Source of the DNA: an uncultured Methylococcaceae bacterium
GTDB taxonomy: Bacteria > Pseudomonadota > Gammaproteobacteria > Methylococcales > Methylomonadaceae
NCBI GenBank assembly: GCA_903927955.1
Contig: CAIYOW010000043.1
Location: 1-35,946, forward strand
DNA: 35,946 bases
Reading direction: 5' to 3'
The translations under genes were made by a program, and so were the position numbers. The notes below the pieces were generated by a model. It ran no database searches. It was given only the letters and a program-made list of their open reading frames with translations, and had not been told where the DNA came from. Within the stretch, counting starts at the first letter, position 1, and each line of letters starts with the position of its first letter. Shown one piece after another: positions 9,472 through 18,480 of this stretch.

Positions 9472-12400
9472 TTACTGACCGATTACTTTAACGGGACTTT
9501 CAGTGTCAATGGCATGAGCCAAGGCAATCAGTTGCTCACTGTTGATTGCAGAGCTATGGCGTTGAGCCAATTCGTGGATGTGATCGCTAGTGGTGATGGG
9601 TTGATAGGTACTGCTATCGCCGCGTAATTTGCCGAGCAAACGGCTTGCCAGTTTGTTTAAGGTAGCCGCTTCGCCCAGTTCCATCACTGGAATTTGCACA
9701 TCAAAACGCGCTTCGATTGCAAGCATCAGTTCAACCCCCATTAACGAGTCCAAGCCCATGCCATACATAGACTGGTTTACGTCGATTTTTTCTTTGGCGA
9801 TCAATAAGACACGGCTTAGTTCTTCTTTCAGCATATCAACTAAGCGTGCTTGCAGTTCCTCATCAGATAGCGCGTTTAAAAGCTGCTTAATATCTGTGTT
9901 TAAGTCTTCGGTGTTATCCAATTTGCGCTTGCCGCTGGCCAGCCCGTTAAATTTTGGCGAGTGGGAGTTACTGATATATTTGCTTAAAATACGCCAGTCA
10001 TAGTGGCTGAAGCCAAGGGTAGGCGAGTTTTGCAAGAGCATTTGCTCCAATGCATCAAGAGCTGCCGCCGAATTCAAGGCTGCTCCGCCCATGCGGCTTT
10101 GCAAGGTGTCTTTGATGGTTGCATTTCTAGCTAAAAAACCCACATCATCAATCGCACCCCAACAGACACAGGTGGCGGCAAGCCCCTGTTGCCGTCGGAA
10201 TGCCGCTAACGCTTCCAGCCACAAATTGGCGGCAACATAACGGCTTTGCCCGGGGTTGCCAAACAAGGTGGTTGCCGAGGAATATAGCACAAACATGTCC
10301 AATGCTATGTGCCGGGTGAGTTCATGCAAATGTTGTCCGCCCAATATTTTGGGATTTAAAACCTTCTGGATTTGTCCCAAGTCACCGTGGCTTGCCAAAC
10401 CATCTTCAATGACTGCAGCGGCATGGATAATGCCTTTAAGAGGCGGCATAGCCAGTTGGCATTCGGCCAATAGGCCATCTAATGCAGTTTTGTCGCAGAC
10501 ATCACAGGCACGGGCCAATACGTTTACACCTTGCAGGGCAAATGCTTTGACGGCTAATTGCGCTTCCTCAGAACCGGCCCCGCTTCGGCCAATTAAAATC
10601 AGATGCCGCGCACCTTTTGCCACTAGCCATTGTGCGGTGCGTAAACCAAAACCACCCAAGCCGCCGGTCACCAGGTAACTTGCATCGGGATAAAGGTGCA
10701 GCGATTTTTTTGTGGCAGTTTTAGGGGCTTTGGCAAAAATACCATTATTGTATGTGACAACCACTTTGCCGATTTGTTTTGATTGCTGCATGTAGCGGAA
10801 TGCATCAGTTACTTGATGGGCATCAAAAACCGTATAAGGCAAGGGCTGCAATTCACCGCTATTGAACAGTGCCATCATATCAGTGAACAATTGTCGCGCC
10901 AGTTCAGGGCGTGCTTGCAGCAATTGGTCGGCATCAATGCCAAAGTAACTGATATTGTTTCGGAAAGGCCGTAGGCCAATGGTCGTGTTTTCGTAAAAAT
11001 CACGCTTGCCCAACTCCAAAAAACGGCCAAAAGGCTTTAGCACCTGAAAATTCCGGTTGATCGCCTCACCTGCAAGCGAGTTTAAAACTACATCAACACC
11101 TTGGTTGTTGGTTGTTGCCAAAATTTCCTCGGCAAAACTGAGCGATCTGGAATCATGGATGTGTTCAATACCTAGCAAGGTAAGAAAATCACGCTTTTCA
11201 GCGGAACCCACTGTGGCAAAAATTTCCGCGCCTAGCCAACGGGCGACTTGTATGGCGGCAAGGCCAACCCCGCCCGCTGCACCGTGTATCAGCACCTTTT
11301 CACCCGGCTGTAACCGTGCCAGATGGTGGAGGGCATAAAAGACGGTGAAAAAGGCACTGGGCAGCGTGGCGGCGGCGGCAAACCCCAAATGCTTAGGCAT
11401 TGCCGCAATAGCGTTAGTCTGGGTATGGACTAAGTTGCTAAAACTAGCCGGGCCCATACCCACCACCGCATCGCCCGGTTTAAAGCCAACCGCTTTATTG
11501 CCCACCCGGGTAATCACACCGGCAAATTCCAAGCCTAATGATGCGCCGACATAGCCGTTTTCGACCGCTTCATCAGCCAGCAATCCTAGCGCGTACATAA
11601 TATCGCGAAAATTTAGCCCTGTAGCCTTTACGGCAACTTCAACTCTGTCGTCGGCAAGGCTTGTTATAGGTTTGGCTTGCCAGTGCAAATTGCGTAGCTG
11701 GCCCGGCAATTTAAAGCCTAGTTCTATTTTAAGGTCACTGTCGCCGCTATATGCTAGGGTTGGCGCGGTCAATTGGCTGCGGCTGCGTAGTCGGGGCACA
11801 AAGCGTTTGCCTTGCTGGTCAAGAAACACCTCCTGTTCCCGGTTATTTGCCAGTAGCTCGCTACAAATAGCCGCCAAGGTATCAGCATTGATGAGGCCAG
11901 TGTTGCCGCTAATGTCCAAAAGCCGAATATGGCAGTGGCTGGATTCATTCATCAGACTGCGTCCAAAGCCCCAAAGTGCTGCATCATTGGCAATTTGCAA
12001 CGGCATGTCGGCAAATGCCCGTGGTTGGTCACAGGCATACAGGCTGCTGACATTTTGGGTCAATAACCATAAGTTGATTGGGTTGGCTGTGTTTGCCATA
12101 GCCGCTTTGCTGATTTGCCCCGCCAGCTCGCAACGCTGCGTTTGCGCGCTCGGATCTGTTTGGGCAAACCCTGACAAATGCACAATATGTTGGATATTTT
12201 CCAAGCTATCAGGCAATTGCCAGCACTGTTGGCTATAAATCACAGCTTGCCCCTGCTGTACTAGCAGCTTGCCAAGCTGTTTGGCGAGTATCCGCTCAGG
12301 CTCGTCTGTCCCTGCCATAATAAGCCAGTTGTTTATGGGTAGGGCAGGGAGGGGCGTTGCCAAATCAGGGCTCAGGGCAGTTAACAGAAACACGCCAGAC

Positions 12401-15400
12401 TGGCTATCTGGCAAACATTCGTGGCTTTGGCAGTCGGTGAAGTGATAGCCCTCAAGCTGTTTCAACCATTGTCCGGCCGACAACTGCGCTGACTGCCCTG
12501 TTGTCTGCGCTTGTAACACAAAGTCGACCCAACTAGCGGGCTGTAAACCTATCAACAAAACAGGGCTGTTAGCGGTTAACAGCCGTGACAATTGGTTTAA
12601 AAGCTGCTCTATAGCTTCGGCACTGCTAAAATTCAGCAAGATTACAGCAAAATTTGCAGGGTCATCAGCAAGGGTCAGATTATCTCCTGTTGGTTCGTCC
12701 AGACGTATTGTTTTGAGAGCTGGATAATGGTCTTGCAAGCTTTCGGCGGCATTGATAGCTTGTCCGGACAAACCGACAAAGCAGTAATCGCATTGTGTCA
12801 AATCCAATTGTGGACAAAGTGCGCTGGCAAATTCAGGGGCATCTGCACCGGCTTCCAGAATTTTTAAACGGCCACCGATAGGCAGTTGGGCGATTAATTG
12901 GCGGCATTGCTCAATTAGCAGGTTATTGACTGCCTGCTTACTGGTTTGTTTAAAAACAGATTTGACAATAGCTGCGTAATGATCGCTACTAATCGCGAGT
13001 GTCCCTGTTTGATGGCCTCCCTTGATTGCTTCTGCCAGTCGCAGACCCGCCCGACCAGCCAGATGGGTCAGGTCAAAATATTCGGGATATTCGGCAACCA
13101 AGGTATTCCAAATGGCTTGCGCTGAAAGTTCTTGTGGTTGGTCTGGTGGTGTTGTTTGCCAGCCGCCTTGTTGTGCAGTGAAGCTTAAGTTTTCGACGGC
13201 AAGCGCAACTCCCAATTGTAGCCAATGGCTTAAACGGGGATTATTTTCGCAGCAGCCCATCAGTATGGCTTCAGATAAAAAACCAGAGGCATCCGCTAAA
13301 CAGCTTAATTTTTCGCTAATAAATTGCTGGCATAAGCTGTCCAATAGCGGTTCAACTTCTTGGCTATAGCGGCTAATATTTGTGTCTTTCCTTAAGTTAG
13401 GCAAATAAGCTTGCAGCCATTCTGGGCCAATTGCCAAAGCTGAATGTGCCGCCGTTAAAGGGGCGGCAGTCAGATGATAGTCTAAATAATGCGGTGTGGG
13501 TGGGGCAGTATGATGCAGCCTAACCGCCCTAAAACGCACGGCTTGAAAAATAGCAAGACAATTGGCACTGCTATCAAAAATTGCAAACTCAGTATTTAAG
13601 GAGTGTGCTGAGCGGTGTATTACGGTTGCTTGGGCGCAATAGGGAACGCCCTTGTCAGCTCGTATTAGGATGTTGCCTATCTTAACGGGTACAAAAGTAA
13701 TATCTTCATAGTCCAGCCATTCATCGCACAGGATTTGGAAAACTAACTGGAATGCGCCATCTAAAAAAGCGGGGTGGAGGTAATAATCATTCTGTCCGTT
13801 AGCTATTGATTGCGTAGGTTCAAAAACAGTCAAGGCACTTTGCCCATCACGCCAGCCATGCTTAAGTGTTTGGAATGCCGGGCCGTAGTTAAGACCTGCG
13901 TAGCGGGTCAATAAATGGTGGCTGTTGCGGTCAAAATCGGGTGTGCGTGTGGGTATGGATGGACAGGCTATGGCAAGCTGTATGCCGCCCGCGTCGGACA
14001 AAATGCGACCAGCCAAATGCGCTACCCAAGTGGTCGAATGCGCCAGTTCGCGGCTGCTTAGTGATAAGCGGCCATCACTTGCAACTGTGCAGCGGACAAC
14101 TTTGCTTATATCAGAGCTAAGCACCAGCGGGGCGCGGATTTCCAGTTCCTCAATAGCCAAGAATGGCCCAGAGTGCAGTTGGTGGGCGGCTGCCAAGGCA
14201 ATTTCAGCGAAGCCCGCAGCGGGAAACAAAATAGCACCGCCAATGTTATGGTCTTGCAGAAATGGCTGCAACTGGGTGTCCAGTTGGTTTTCCCATTGCC
14301 GTTCATGTTGTATTAAAGGGTAGCCCAGTAATGGGTGGCATTTTTTTCGGGTTAATAAATGATACGATTCTGTCGTGTAAGGATGCCAATAGCTTTCCCG
14401 CTGCCAAGCATAGTGTGGCAGATCGACCCGTTTTCCCCGTACTGGGAACCAAAAGTTGGTTTTAAGGCCCGGCTTGTTGTCCAAGCAGCCATTGATTAGT
14501 GTGTGGGCGCAGCACGCGTGGAGCTTGTCAATACCGCCTTGCCCTCTTGTTAAGGTAGGAATAACTGTGCCTTGCACGGCATTTGCCTTAAGGCTGTCGT
14601 GCAAATAAGTTTTCAGGATGGGATGGGCGCTGATCTCAATAAAGGTGTTGATGCCGGTATTGAGTAGCGCGTCAATACTTTGTTGAAAATTGACCGGTTG
14701 GCGAATGTTGTGCCACCAATATTCTGCGTTCAGCTTATCGCCCGATAAGCGCGTTCCGGTAACGGTCGAATAAAAGCCAATGCCACCTGTCATCGGTTTA
14801 ATTGATGCGAGCGAATCTCGGATACCCTGCTCAATCACGTTCATCGCCGGGGTATGGAAGGGATAATCTAAGTTTAAACGTTTGTGGAACACGCGCTGCG
14901 TTTGCAGTTCGGTCGCTAAACTGACCAGCTCCTCATAATCACCCGCCACCGTCACACTGTGATGGCTGTTAATACAAGCGATAACAGTTTTCTGCAAGGT
15001 CAACTGCGCCAATAATACTTGTACCGCTTGCGCACCTAAACCAACCGCCATCATTTCACCCAAGCCTTTGGTTTGGCTCTGGTAATAACTGCGGTAGTAA
15101 ATAACTTGGACGGCATCGGGCAAACTCAGCGCGCCACTGGCCCAAGCGGCGGCCACTTCCCCCACGCTATGTCCAATCACCGCAACTGGCTGGATACCCC
15201 AATCACGCAACACTTCGGTTAGGCCAACTTGCAAGGCGAACAAGGCAGGTTGCGCCATTTCGGTATTTTGATAACGGTTATCGCCCAGTGTGCCGGACAA
15301 TTCTTCTAGCAGGGAATAATCTGCGTATTGGCTAAAATAGCGGTCAATTTCGACCAAAGTTTTCCTGAAAATGCTGGATTGCTCCAACAACACCTGCCCC

Positions 15401-17037
15401 ATGCCTTGCCACTGGCAACCATTGCCCGCAAACACAAAGACGGGGCCTTGCGAGTCGGCAAAATGGCTACCGGTATAAATACCTATTTTTGTTGTGTCAC
15501 TTTGTCCAGTAAAGTTCGTTAGTTTTAGAATGGCCTCTTCGGTATTGCTGGCAAATAACACGGCACACAACGGGTGACGCTCCCGATGAAAAAATGCCGT
15601 ATAGGCAACATCATAAAAGCTGTCCTGCGCCGCTGCAGACATAAAATTTTTTATTGCCAAGGCGTTTTGCTGCAAGGCGTGTCCGTCTTTACCGGACAGC
15701 ACAAGCGGCAACCCAATATCGGTACGGCTATTAGGTGTGCCGGAGCGTTCTTTTTGACGTTGGTCTGGAAGGTTTTGCAGTATTACATGGGCATTTGCAC
15801 CACCAAAACCAAAAGAATTGATACCAATCGTTAAGCGGCCTTGTGCGGGCAAAGGTAAGTTTTCTGTAACGGCCTGAACATTCCATTTGGCAAATTTGAT
15901 GTTCGGGTTAGGATTTTTGATGCCGATGGTGGCGGGTACAATCCGATGTTTTAGGCAATGGATTGCCTTAATTAAACCGGCAATACCCGAAGCGCTTTCA
16001 AGATGTCCTAAGTTGCTTTTAACGGAGCCGATTAACAGGGGAGACCGGCGTTTTTGCCCTAAAGCAACGCCAATGGCTTGGGTTTCAACAGGGTCGCCAA
16101 TAGCAGTGCCCGTGCCATGTGCCTCCACATAATCAATATCTTCCGGGGCAATGCCCGCTTGGGCATAGACACCCGACATGAGCTTGGCTTGTGCGTTGGG
16201 GTTGGGGATGGTGAGCCCCGTTTTGCTACCGTCGGTATTGACAGCACTACCGGCAACAACAGCCAAGATAGGGTCACCATCAGCAATGGCTTGCTGATAA
16301 TTTTTGAGAAAAACTAATCCGCCGCCTTCTGACCTAACGTAACCATCAGCCGATGCGTCAAAAACATGGCATTGTCCGGTTTTCGACAACATGCTGGCTT
16401 TAGAAAAGGAAATAAAGCCGTAAGGGTGCAGATGCAGGCCAATGCCTCCCGCCAGTGCGCTAGCCACTTCGCCAGACCTGATAGCTTGGCAAGCTTGATG
16501 GAGTGCCACCAATGACGAAGAGCAAGCGGTATCTAAAGCAATACTCGGCCCATGTAAATCAAAGAAGTAGGAAATGCGGTTTGCGGCAATGCTGGAAAGG
16601 CTGCCGGTTGCTGTGGTCGGTTCTATCGCGCACAGGTCATCCGCCAACCGGTAGGCATAATCAACATTGGAAATACCGATATATACGCCACAATCACTGC
16701 CGCGCAGTGCGGCGGGCAAAACACCGGCACTTTCAAAGCTTTCCCAAGCAAGTTCCAGCAATATCCGTTGCTGGGGGTCGATCAACGCCGCTTCACGCGG
16801 GGAAATACCAAAAAATGCGGCATCAAATCCAGCGACATCACCAATACTGCCCGCCGCAAAGGTGTAACTGGTGCCGGGGTGGCGTTTGTCAGGGTGCAGA
16901 AAATTTTCTTGAGGCCAGCGTGATGCCTCTACTTGGGTGATTAAGTCTTTTTGGGCGAGAAGGTCATTCCAGAAGGTTTGTTTGCTGGTGCCCGGAAAAC
17001 GGAACGAGTAACCTATTATTGCAACGCGGTTTTGCAT
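9472..17037 (-). CDS. Highly reducing type I polyketide synthase (WcbR-like)
   Basis: Single-module, multidomain megasynthase of 2521 residues. Domains in order: ketosynthase (1-430; DTACSSS with Cys172, His307 in EAHGTGT, His345 in SNLGH); acyltransferase (530-830; Ser624 in GHSVGE, YPFH motif near 725, suggesting malonyl-CoA); dehydratase (900-1180; His930 in the HxxxGxxxxP motif, Asp1093 in HPAFLDGAFQ); a methyltransferase-like stretch with an eroded SAM loop (LKILEAGADA, 1391-1400); enoylreductase (1770-2095; LIHGAAGGVG at 1916-1925); ketoreductase (2118-2300; GGLGGFG, Tyr2267 and Asn2271); and acyl carrier protein (about 2385-2470; Ser2431 in GLDSL). A 50-residue tail follows and no thioesterase is present. 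All reducing domains look intact, so iterative synthesis of a saturated fatty-acid-like chain is inferred. The ATG has no obvious ribosome-binding site. Confidence 0.93.
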   Translation of the reverse strand: MQNRVAIIGYSFRFPGTSKQTFWNDLLAQKDLITQVEASRWPQENFLHPDKRHPGTSYTFAAGSIGDVAGFDAAFFGISPREAALIDPQQRILLELAWESFESAGVLPAALRGSDCGVYIGISNVDYAYRLADDLCAIEPTTATGSLSSIAANRISYFFDLHGPSIALDTACSSSLVALHQACQAIRSGEVASALAGGIGLHLHPYGFISFSKASMLSKTGQCHVFDASADGYVRSEGGGLVFLKNYQQAIADGDPILAVVAGSAVNTDGSKTGLTIPNPNAQAKLMSGVYAQAGIAPEDIDYVEAHGTGTAIGDPVETQAIGVALGQKRRSPLLIGSVKSNLGHLESASGIAGLIKAIHCLKHRIVPATIGIKNPNPNIKFAKWNVQAVTENLPLPAQGRLTIGINSFGFGGANAHVILQNLPDQRQKERSGTPNSRTDIGLPLVLSGKDGHALQQNALAIKNFMSAAAQDSFYDVAYTAFFHRERHPLCAVLFASNTEEAILKLTNFTGQSDTTKIGIYTGSHFADSQGPVFVFAGNGCQWQGMGQVLLEQSSIFRKTLVEIDRYFSQYADYSLLEELSGTLGDNRYQNTEMAQPALFALQVGLTEVLRDWGIQPVAVIGHSVGEVAAAWASGALSLPDAVQVIYYRSYYQSQTKGLGEMMAVGLGAQAVQVLLAQLTLQKTVIACINSHHSVTVAGDYEELVSLATELQTQRVFHKRLNLDYPFHTPAMNVIEQGIRDSLASIKPMTGGIGFYSTVTGTRLSGDKLNAEYWWHNIRQPVNFQQSIDALLNTGINTFIEISAHPILKTYLHDSLKANAVQGTVIPTLTRGQGGIDKLHACCAHTLINGCLDNKPGLKTNFWFPVRGKRVDLPHYAWQRESYWHPYTTESYHLLTRKKCHPLLGYPLIQHERQWENQLDTQLQPFLQDHNIGGAILFPAAGFAEIALAAAHQLHSGPFLAIEELEIRAPLVLSSDISKVVRCTVASDGRLSLSSRELAHSTTWVAHLAGRILSDAGGIQLAIACPSIPTRTPDFDRNSHHLLTRYAGLNYGPAFQTLKHGWRDGQSALTVFEPTQSIANGQNDYYLHPAFLDGAFQLVFQILCDEWLDYEDITFVPVKIGNILIRADKGVPYCAQATVIHRSAHSLNTEFAIFDSSANCLAIFQAVRFRAVRLHHTAPPTPHYLDYHLTAAPLTAAHSALAIGPEWLQAYLPNLRKDTNISRYSQEVEPLLDSLCQQFISEKLSCLADASGFLSEAILMGCCENNPRLSHWLQLGVALAVENLSFTAQQGGWQTTPPDQPQELSAQAIWNTLVAEYPEYFDLTHLAGRAGLRLAEAIKGGHQTGTLAISSDHYAAIVKSVFKQTSKQAVNNLLIEQCRQLIAQLPIGGRLKILEAGADAPEFASALCPQLDLTQCDYCFVGLSGQAINAAESLQDHYPALKTIRLDEPTGDNLTLADDPANFAVILLNFSSAEAIEQLLNQLSRLLTANSPVLLIGLQPASWVDFVLQAQTTGQSAQLSAGQWLKQLEGYHFTDCQSHECLPDSQSGVFLLTALSPDLATPLPALPINNWLIMAGTDEPERILAKQLGKLLVQQGQAVIYSQQCWQLPDSLENIQHIVHLSGFAQTDPSAQTQRCELAGQISKAAMANTANPINLWLLTQNVSSLYACDQPRAFADMPLQIANDAALWGFGRSLMNESSHCHIRLLDISGNTGLINADTLAAICSELLANNREQEVFLDQQGKRFVPRLRSRSQLTAPTLAYSGDSDLKIELGFKLPGQLRNLHWQAKPITSLADDRVEVAVKATGLNFRDIMYALGLLADEAVENGYVGASLGLEFAGVITRVGNKAVGFKPGDAVVGMGPASFSNLVHTQTNAIAAMPKHLGFAAAATLPSAFFTVFYALHHLARLQPGEKVLIHGAAGGVGLAAIQVARWLGAEIFATVGSAEKRDFLTLLGIEHIHDSRSLSFAEEILATTNNQGVDVVLNSLAGEAINRNFQVLKPFGRFLELGKRDFYENTTIGLRPFRNNISYFGIDADQLLQARPELARQLFTDMMALFNSGELQPLPYTVFDAHQVTDAFRYMQQSKQIGKVVVTYNNGIFAKAPKTATKKSLHLYPDASYLVTGGLGGFGLRTAQWLVAKGARHLILIGRSGAGSEEAQLAVKAFALQGVNVLARACDVCDKTALDGLLAECQLAMPPLKGIIHAAAVIEDGLASHGDLGQIQKVLNPKILGGQHLHELTRHIALDMFVLYSSATTLFGNPGQSRYVAANLWLEALAAFRRQQGLAATCVCWGAIDDVGFLARNATIKDTLQSRMGGAALNSAAALDALEQMLLQNSPTLGFSHYDWRILSKYISNSHSPKFNGLASGKRKLDNTEDLNTDIKQLLNALSDEELQARLVDMLKEELSRVLLIAKEKIDVNQSMYGMGLDSLMGVELMLAIEARFDVQIPVMELGEAATLNKLASRLLGKLRGDSSTYQPITTSDHIHELAQRHSSAINSEQLIALAHAIDTESPVKVIGQ

Positions 17038-17142
17038 GCTAAGGAATCTGGTCTTTGGTGGCTGGGTGAATAATAAATAACCAAGGGGGAAGGAGCAAAA
17101 TAAGTAATGCCAAATTCGCTCAACAAATACCCGTACTCAATG

Positions 17143-17170
17143 ACCATAAGAACGCCAAATATAATGACAA
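17143..17170 (-). promoter_or_regulatory. Candidate sigma-70 promoter for the PKS operon
   Basis: On the minus strand TTGTCA (17170-17165) and TATGGT (17148-17143) are separated by 16 bases. The -10 lies about 105 bases before the PKS start codon, in the 269-base region shared with the divergent membrane-protein gene. No strong promoter for the rightward gene was seen here. Assigned by eye. Confidence 0.35.
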
Positions 17171-17306
17171 ACCCTTATTAAAGGATTAAAAAAACAATTG
17201 GTTGCAAATAGTAGCCAAAAAAAGTTGCATAGTGGCGCAAGAGGTTGTAAGTTTCACTGGTATTTACTGGATAAAAATTGCTTAACCCCATTACTAGGAA
17301 TGATAC

Positions 17307-17972
17307 ATGAAAAATATTACTTTATCAGCTAACGAAGCCAGTATTTTGGCGGGCAACAAATTACTTAAAAACACCTATTTATTGTTGTCAATGACTTTGC
17401 TTTTCAGTGCCGTCACTGCCGGTGCGGCGATGGCTCTTGACTTGCCCCACCCTGGTTTTATGATCACCTTGATAGGCTACTTTGGCCTGTTATTTTTAAC
17501 CACAAAATTTCGTAACAGCGCATGGGGCTTGGTCTTTGTTTTTGCATTGACCGGTTTTATGGGGATGACGTTGGGGCCCATTTTAAACTTCTATGTCAAG
17601 GCCTTCAGCAATGGTCACGAACTGATTCTGATGGCATTGGGTGGCACTGGCGCGATCTTTCTGGGTCTATCGGGTTATGCTCTAACCAGCAAAAAAGACT
17701 TCAGTTTTATGGGTGGTTTTTTAATGGTGGGCGTAATGGTGGCTTTTTTGGCTGGCATTGGGGCAATGGTGTTTGCAATACCTGCGTTGTCGCTAGCGGT
17801 CTCGGCGATGTTCGTTTTGTTGATGTCAGGTATCATCTTGTGGCAAACCAGCGACATGATTCATGGTGGTGAAACCAACTACATCATGGCCACAATCAAC
17901 CTCTACGTCAGCATTTTTAACCTATTCACCAGTTTGTTGCAGATTCTAGGTGTGCTAGGCGGTGATGACTAG
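17307..17972 (+). CDS. yccA: Bax inhibitor-1/YccA family membrane protein
   Basis: Inner-membrane protein of 221 residues, almost entirely hydrophobic with about seven predicted transmembrane segments, matching the Bax inhibitor-1 (UPF0005) family. In E. coli YccA is a substrate and modulator of the FtsH protease. The N-terminus (LSANEASILAGNKLLKNTYLL) and the C-terminal pattern (NYIMATINLYVSIFNLFTSL followed by LLQILG) are typical of the proteobacterial group. The ATG is supported by AGGA eight bases upstream. It is a single-gene unit: divergent from the PKS operon and closed by a strong terminator 25 bases after its stop. A connection to the lipid cluster is not supported. Confidence 0.93.
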   Translation: MKNITLSANEASILAGNKLLKNTYLLLSMTLLFSAVTAGAAMALDLPHPGFMITLIGYFGLLFLTTKFRNSAWGLVFVFALTGFMGMTLGPILNFYVKAFSNGHELILMALGGTGAIFLGLSGYALTSKKDFSFMGGFLMVGVMVAFLAGIGAMVFAIPALSLAVSAMFVLLMSGIILWQTSDMIHGGETNYIMATINLYVSIFNLFTSLLQILGVLGGDD

Positions 17973-17997
17973 GCGGCATCAGTATCACGTCATCAGC

Positions 17998-18027
17998 AAA
18001 AAAGCCCGGTTTGCACCGGGCTTTTTT
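17998..18027. terminator. Bidirectional Rho-independent terminator
   Basis: A perfect 13-bp stem: an A-run plus GCCCGGT (17998-18010), a 4-base TTGC loop, then ACCGGGC plus a T-run (18015-18027). The A/T tails make it work on both strands, so it can end both the rightward yccA-like transcript and the leftward transcript that includes the TIGR04073-type gene. Confidence 0.93.
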
Positions 18028-18036
18028 GCGTCAGGC

Positions 18037-18405
18037 TTATGGCAGCAATTCCCAAGTTTTTCTGTAGGAAGTTTCTTGGCCCCAATTTTCCCATACAAAG
18101 CCAGGTTGTACAATCGGTTTGGTGGGGATAAAAAAAGTCACCAAATCGCCGGCACCGCTTAATGTGCGTCCGACCATGTGGAACAAGCCAGTTACAAAAC
18201 CCGCTGTGGCGGCATAGCCGACACCGTCGGTTTTTTTGGTCACCATGACAGTTTTTGGTATCTCGGCGATTCCAGTCGCCGCATTAATGACCCCGTAACC
18301 TATCTTTGTGCCTAGACGGGATATGTAAGTGGTGGCGGAAGCAGTGTAAGAGACTGATATAAAAAGCACAAAAACGAGCAGCAATTGTTTGGATAGCGCG
18401 GGCAT
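18037..18405 (-). CDS. Secreted protein, TIGR04073-like (exosortase-associated)
   Basis: Small exported protein of 122 residues. A signal peptide is clear: a short positive start, then the hydrophobic run LLLVFVLFISVSYTASA ending in an Ala-x-Ala-like site. The mature part has GYGVINAATGIAEIPKTV, then GLFHMVGRTLSGAGDLVTFF and PTKPIVQPGFVWENWG. This pattern matches my memory of family TIGR04073, small proteins often found in genomes with exosortase systems; no exosortase is visible here. The ATG at 18405 is preceded by GGAGGATTCC; a TTG four codons earlier is not needed. It lies 75 bases downstream of the RND pump gene on the same strand and may share its transcript, ending at the shared terminator. 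Function unknown. Confidence 0.75.
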   Translation of the reverse strand: MPALSKQLLLVFVLFISVSYTASATTYISRLGTKIGYGVINAATGIAEIPKTVMVTKKTDGVGYAATAGFVTGLFHMVGRTLSGAGDLVTFFIPTKPIVQPGFVWENWGQETSYRKTWELLP

Positions 18406-18480
18406 GGAATCCTCCAAAATAATTAATACAAACCTTCTGTGGATAGTAGCATACCTAAAAGGCTTTATACAGTGCTTGGC

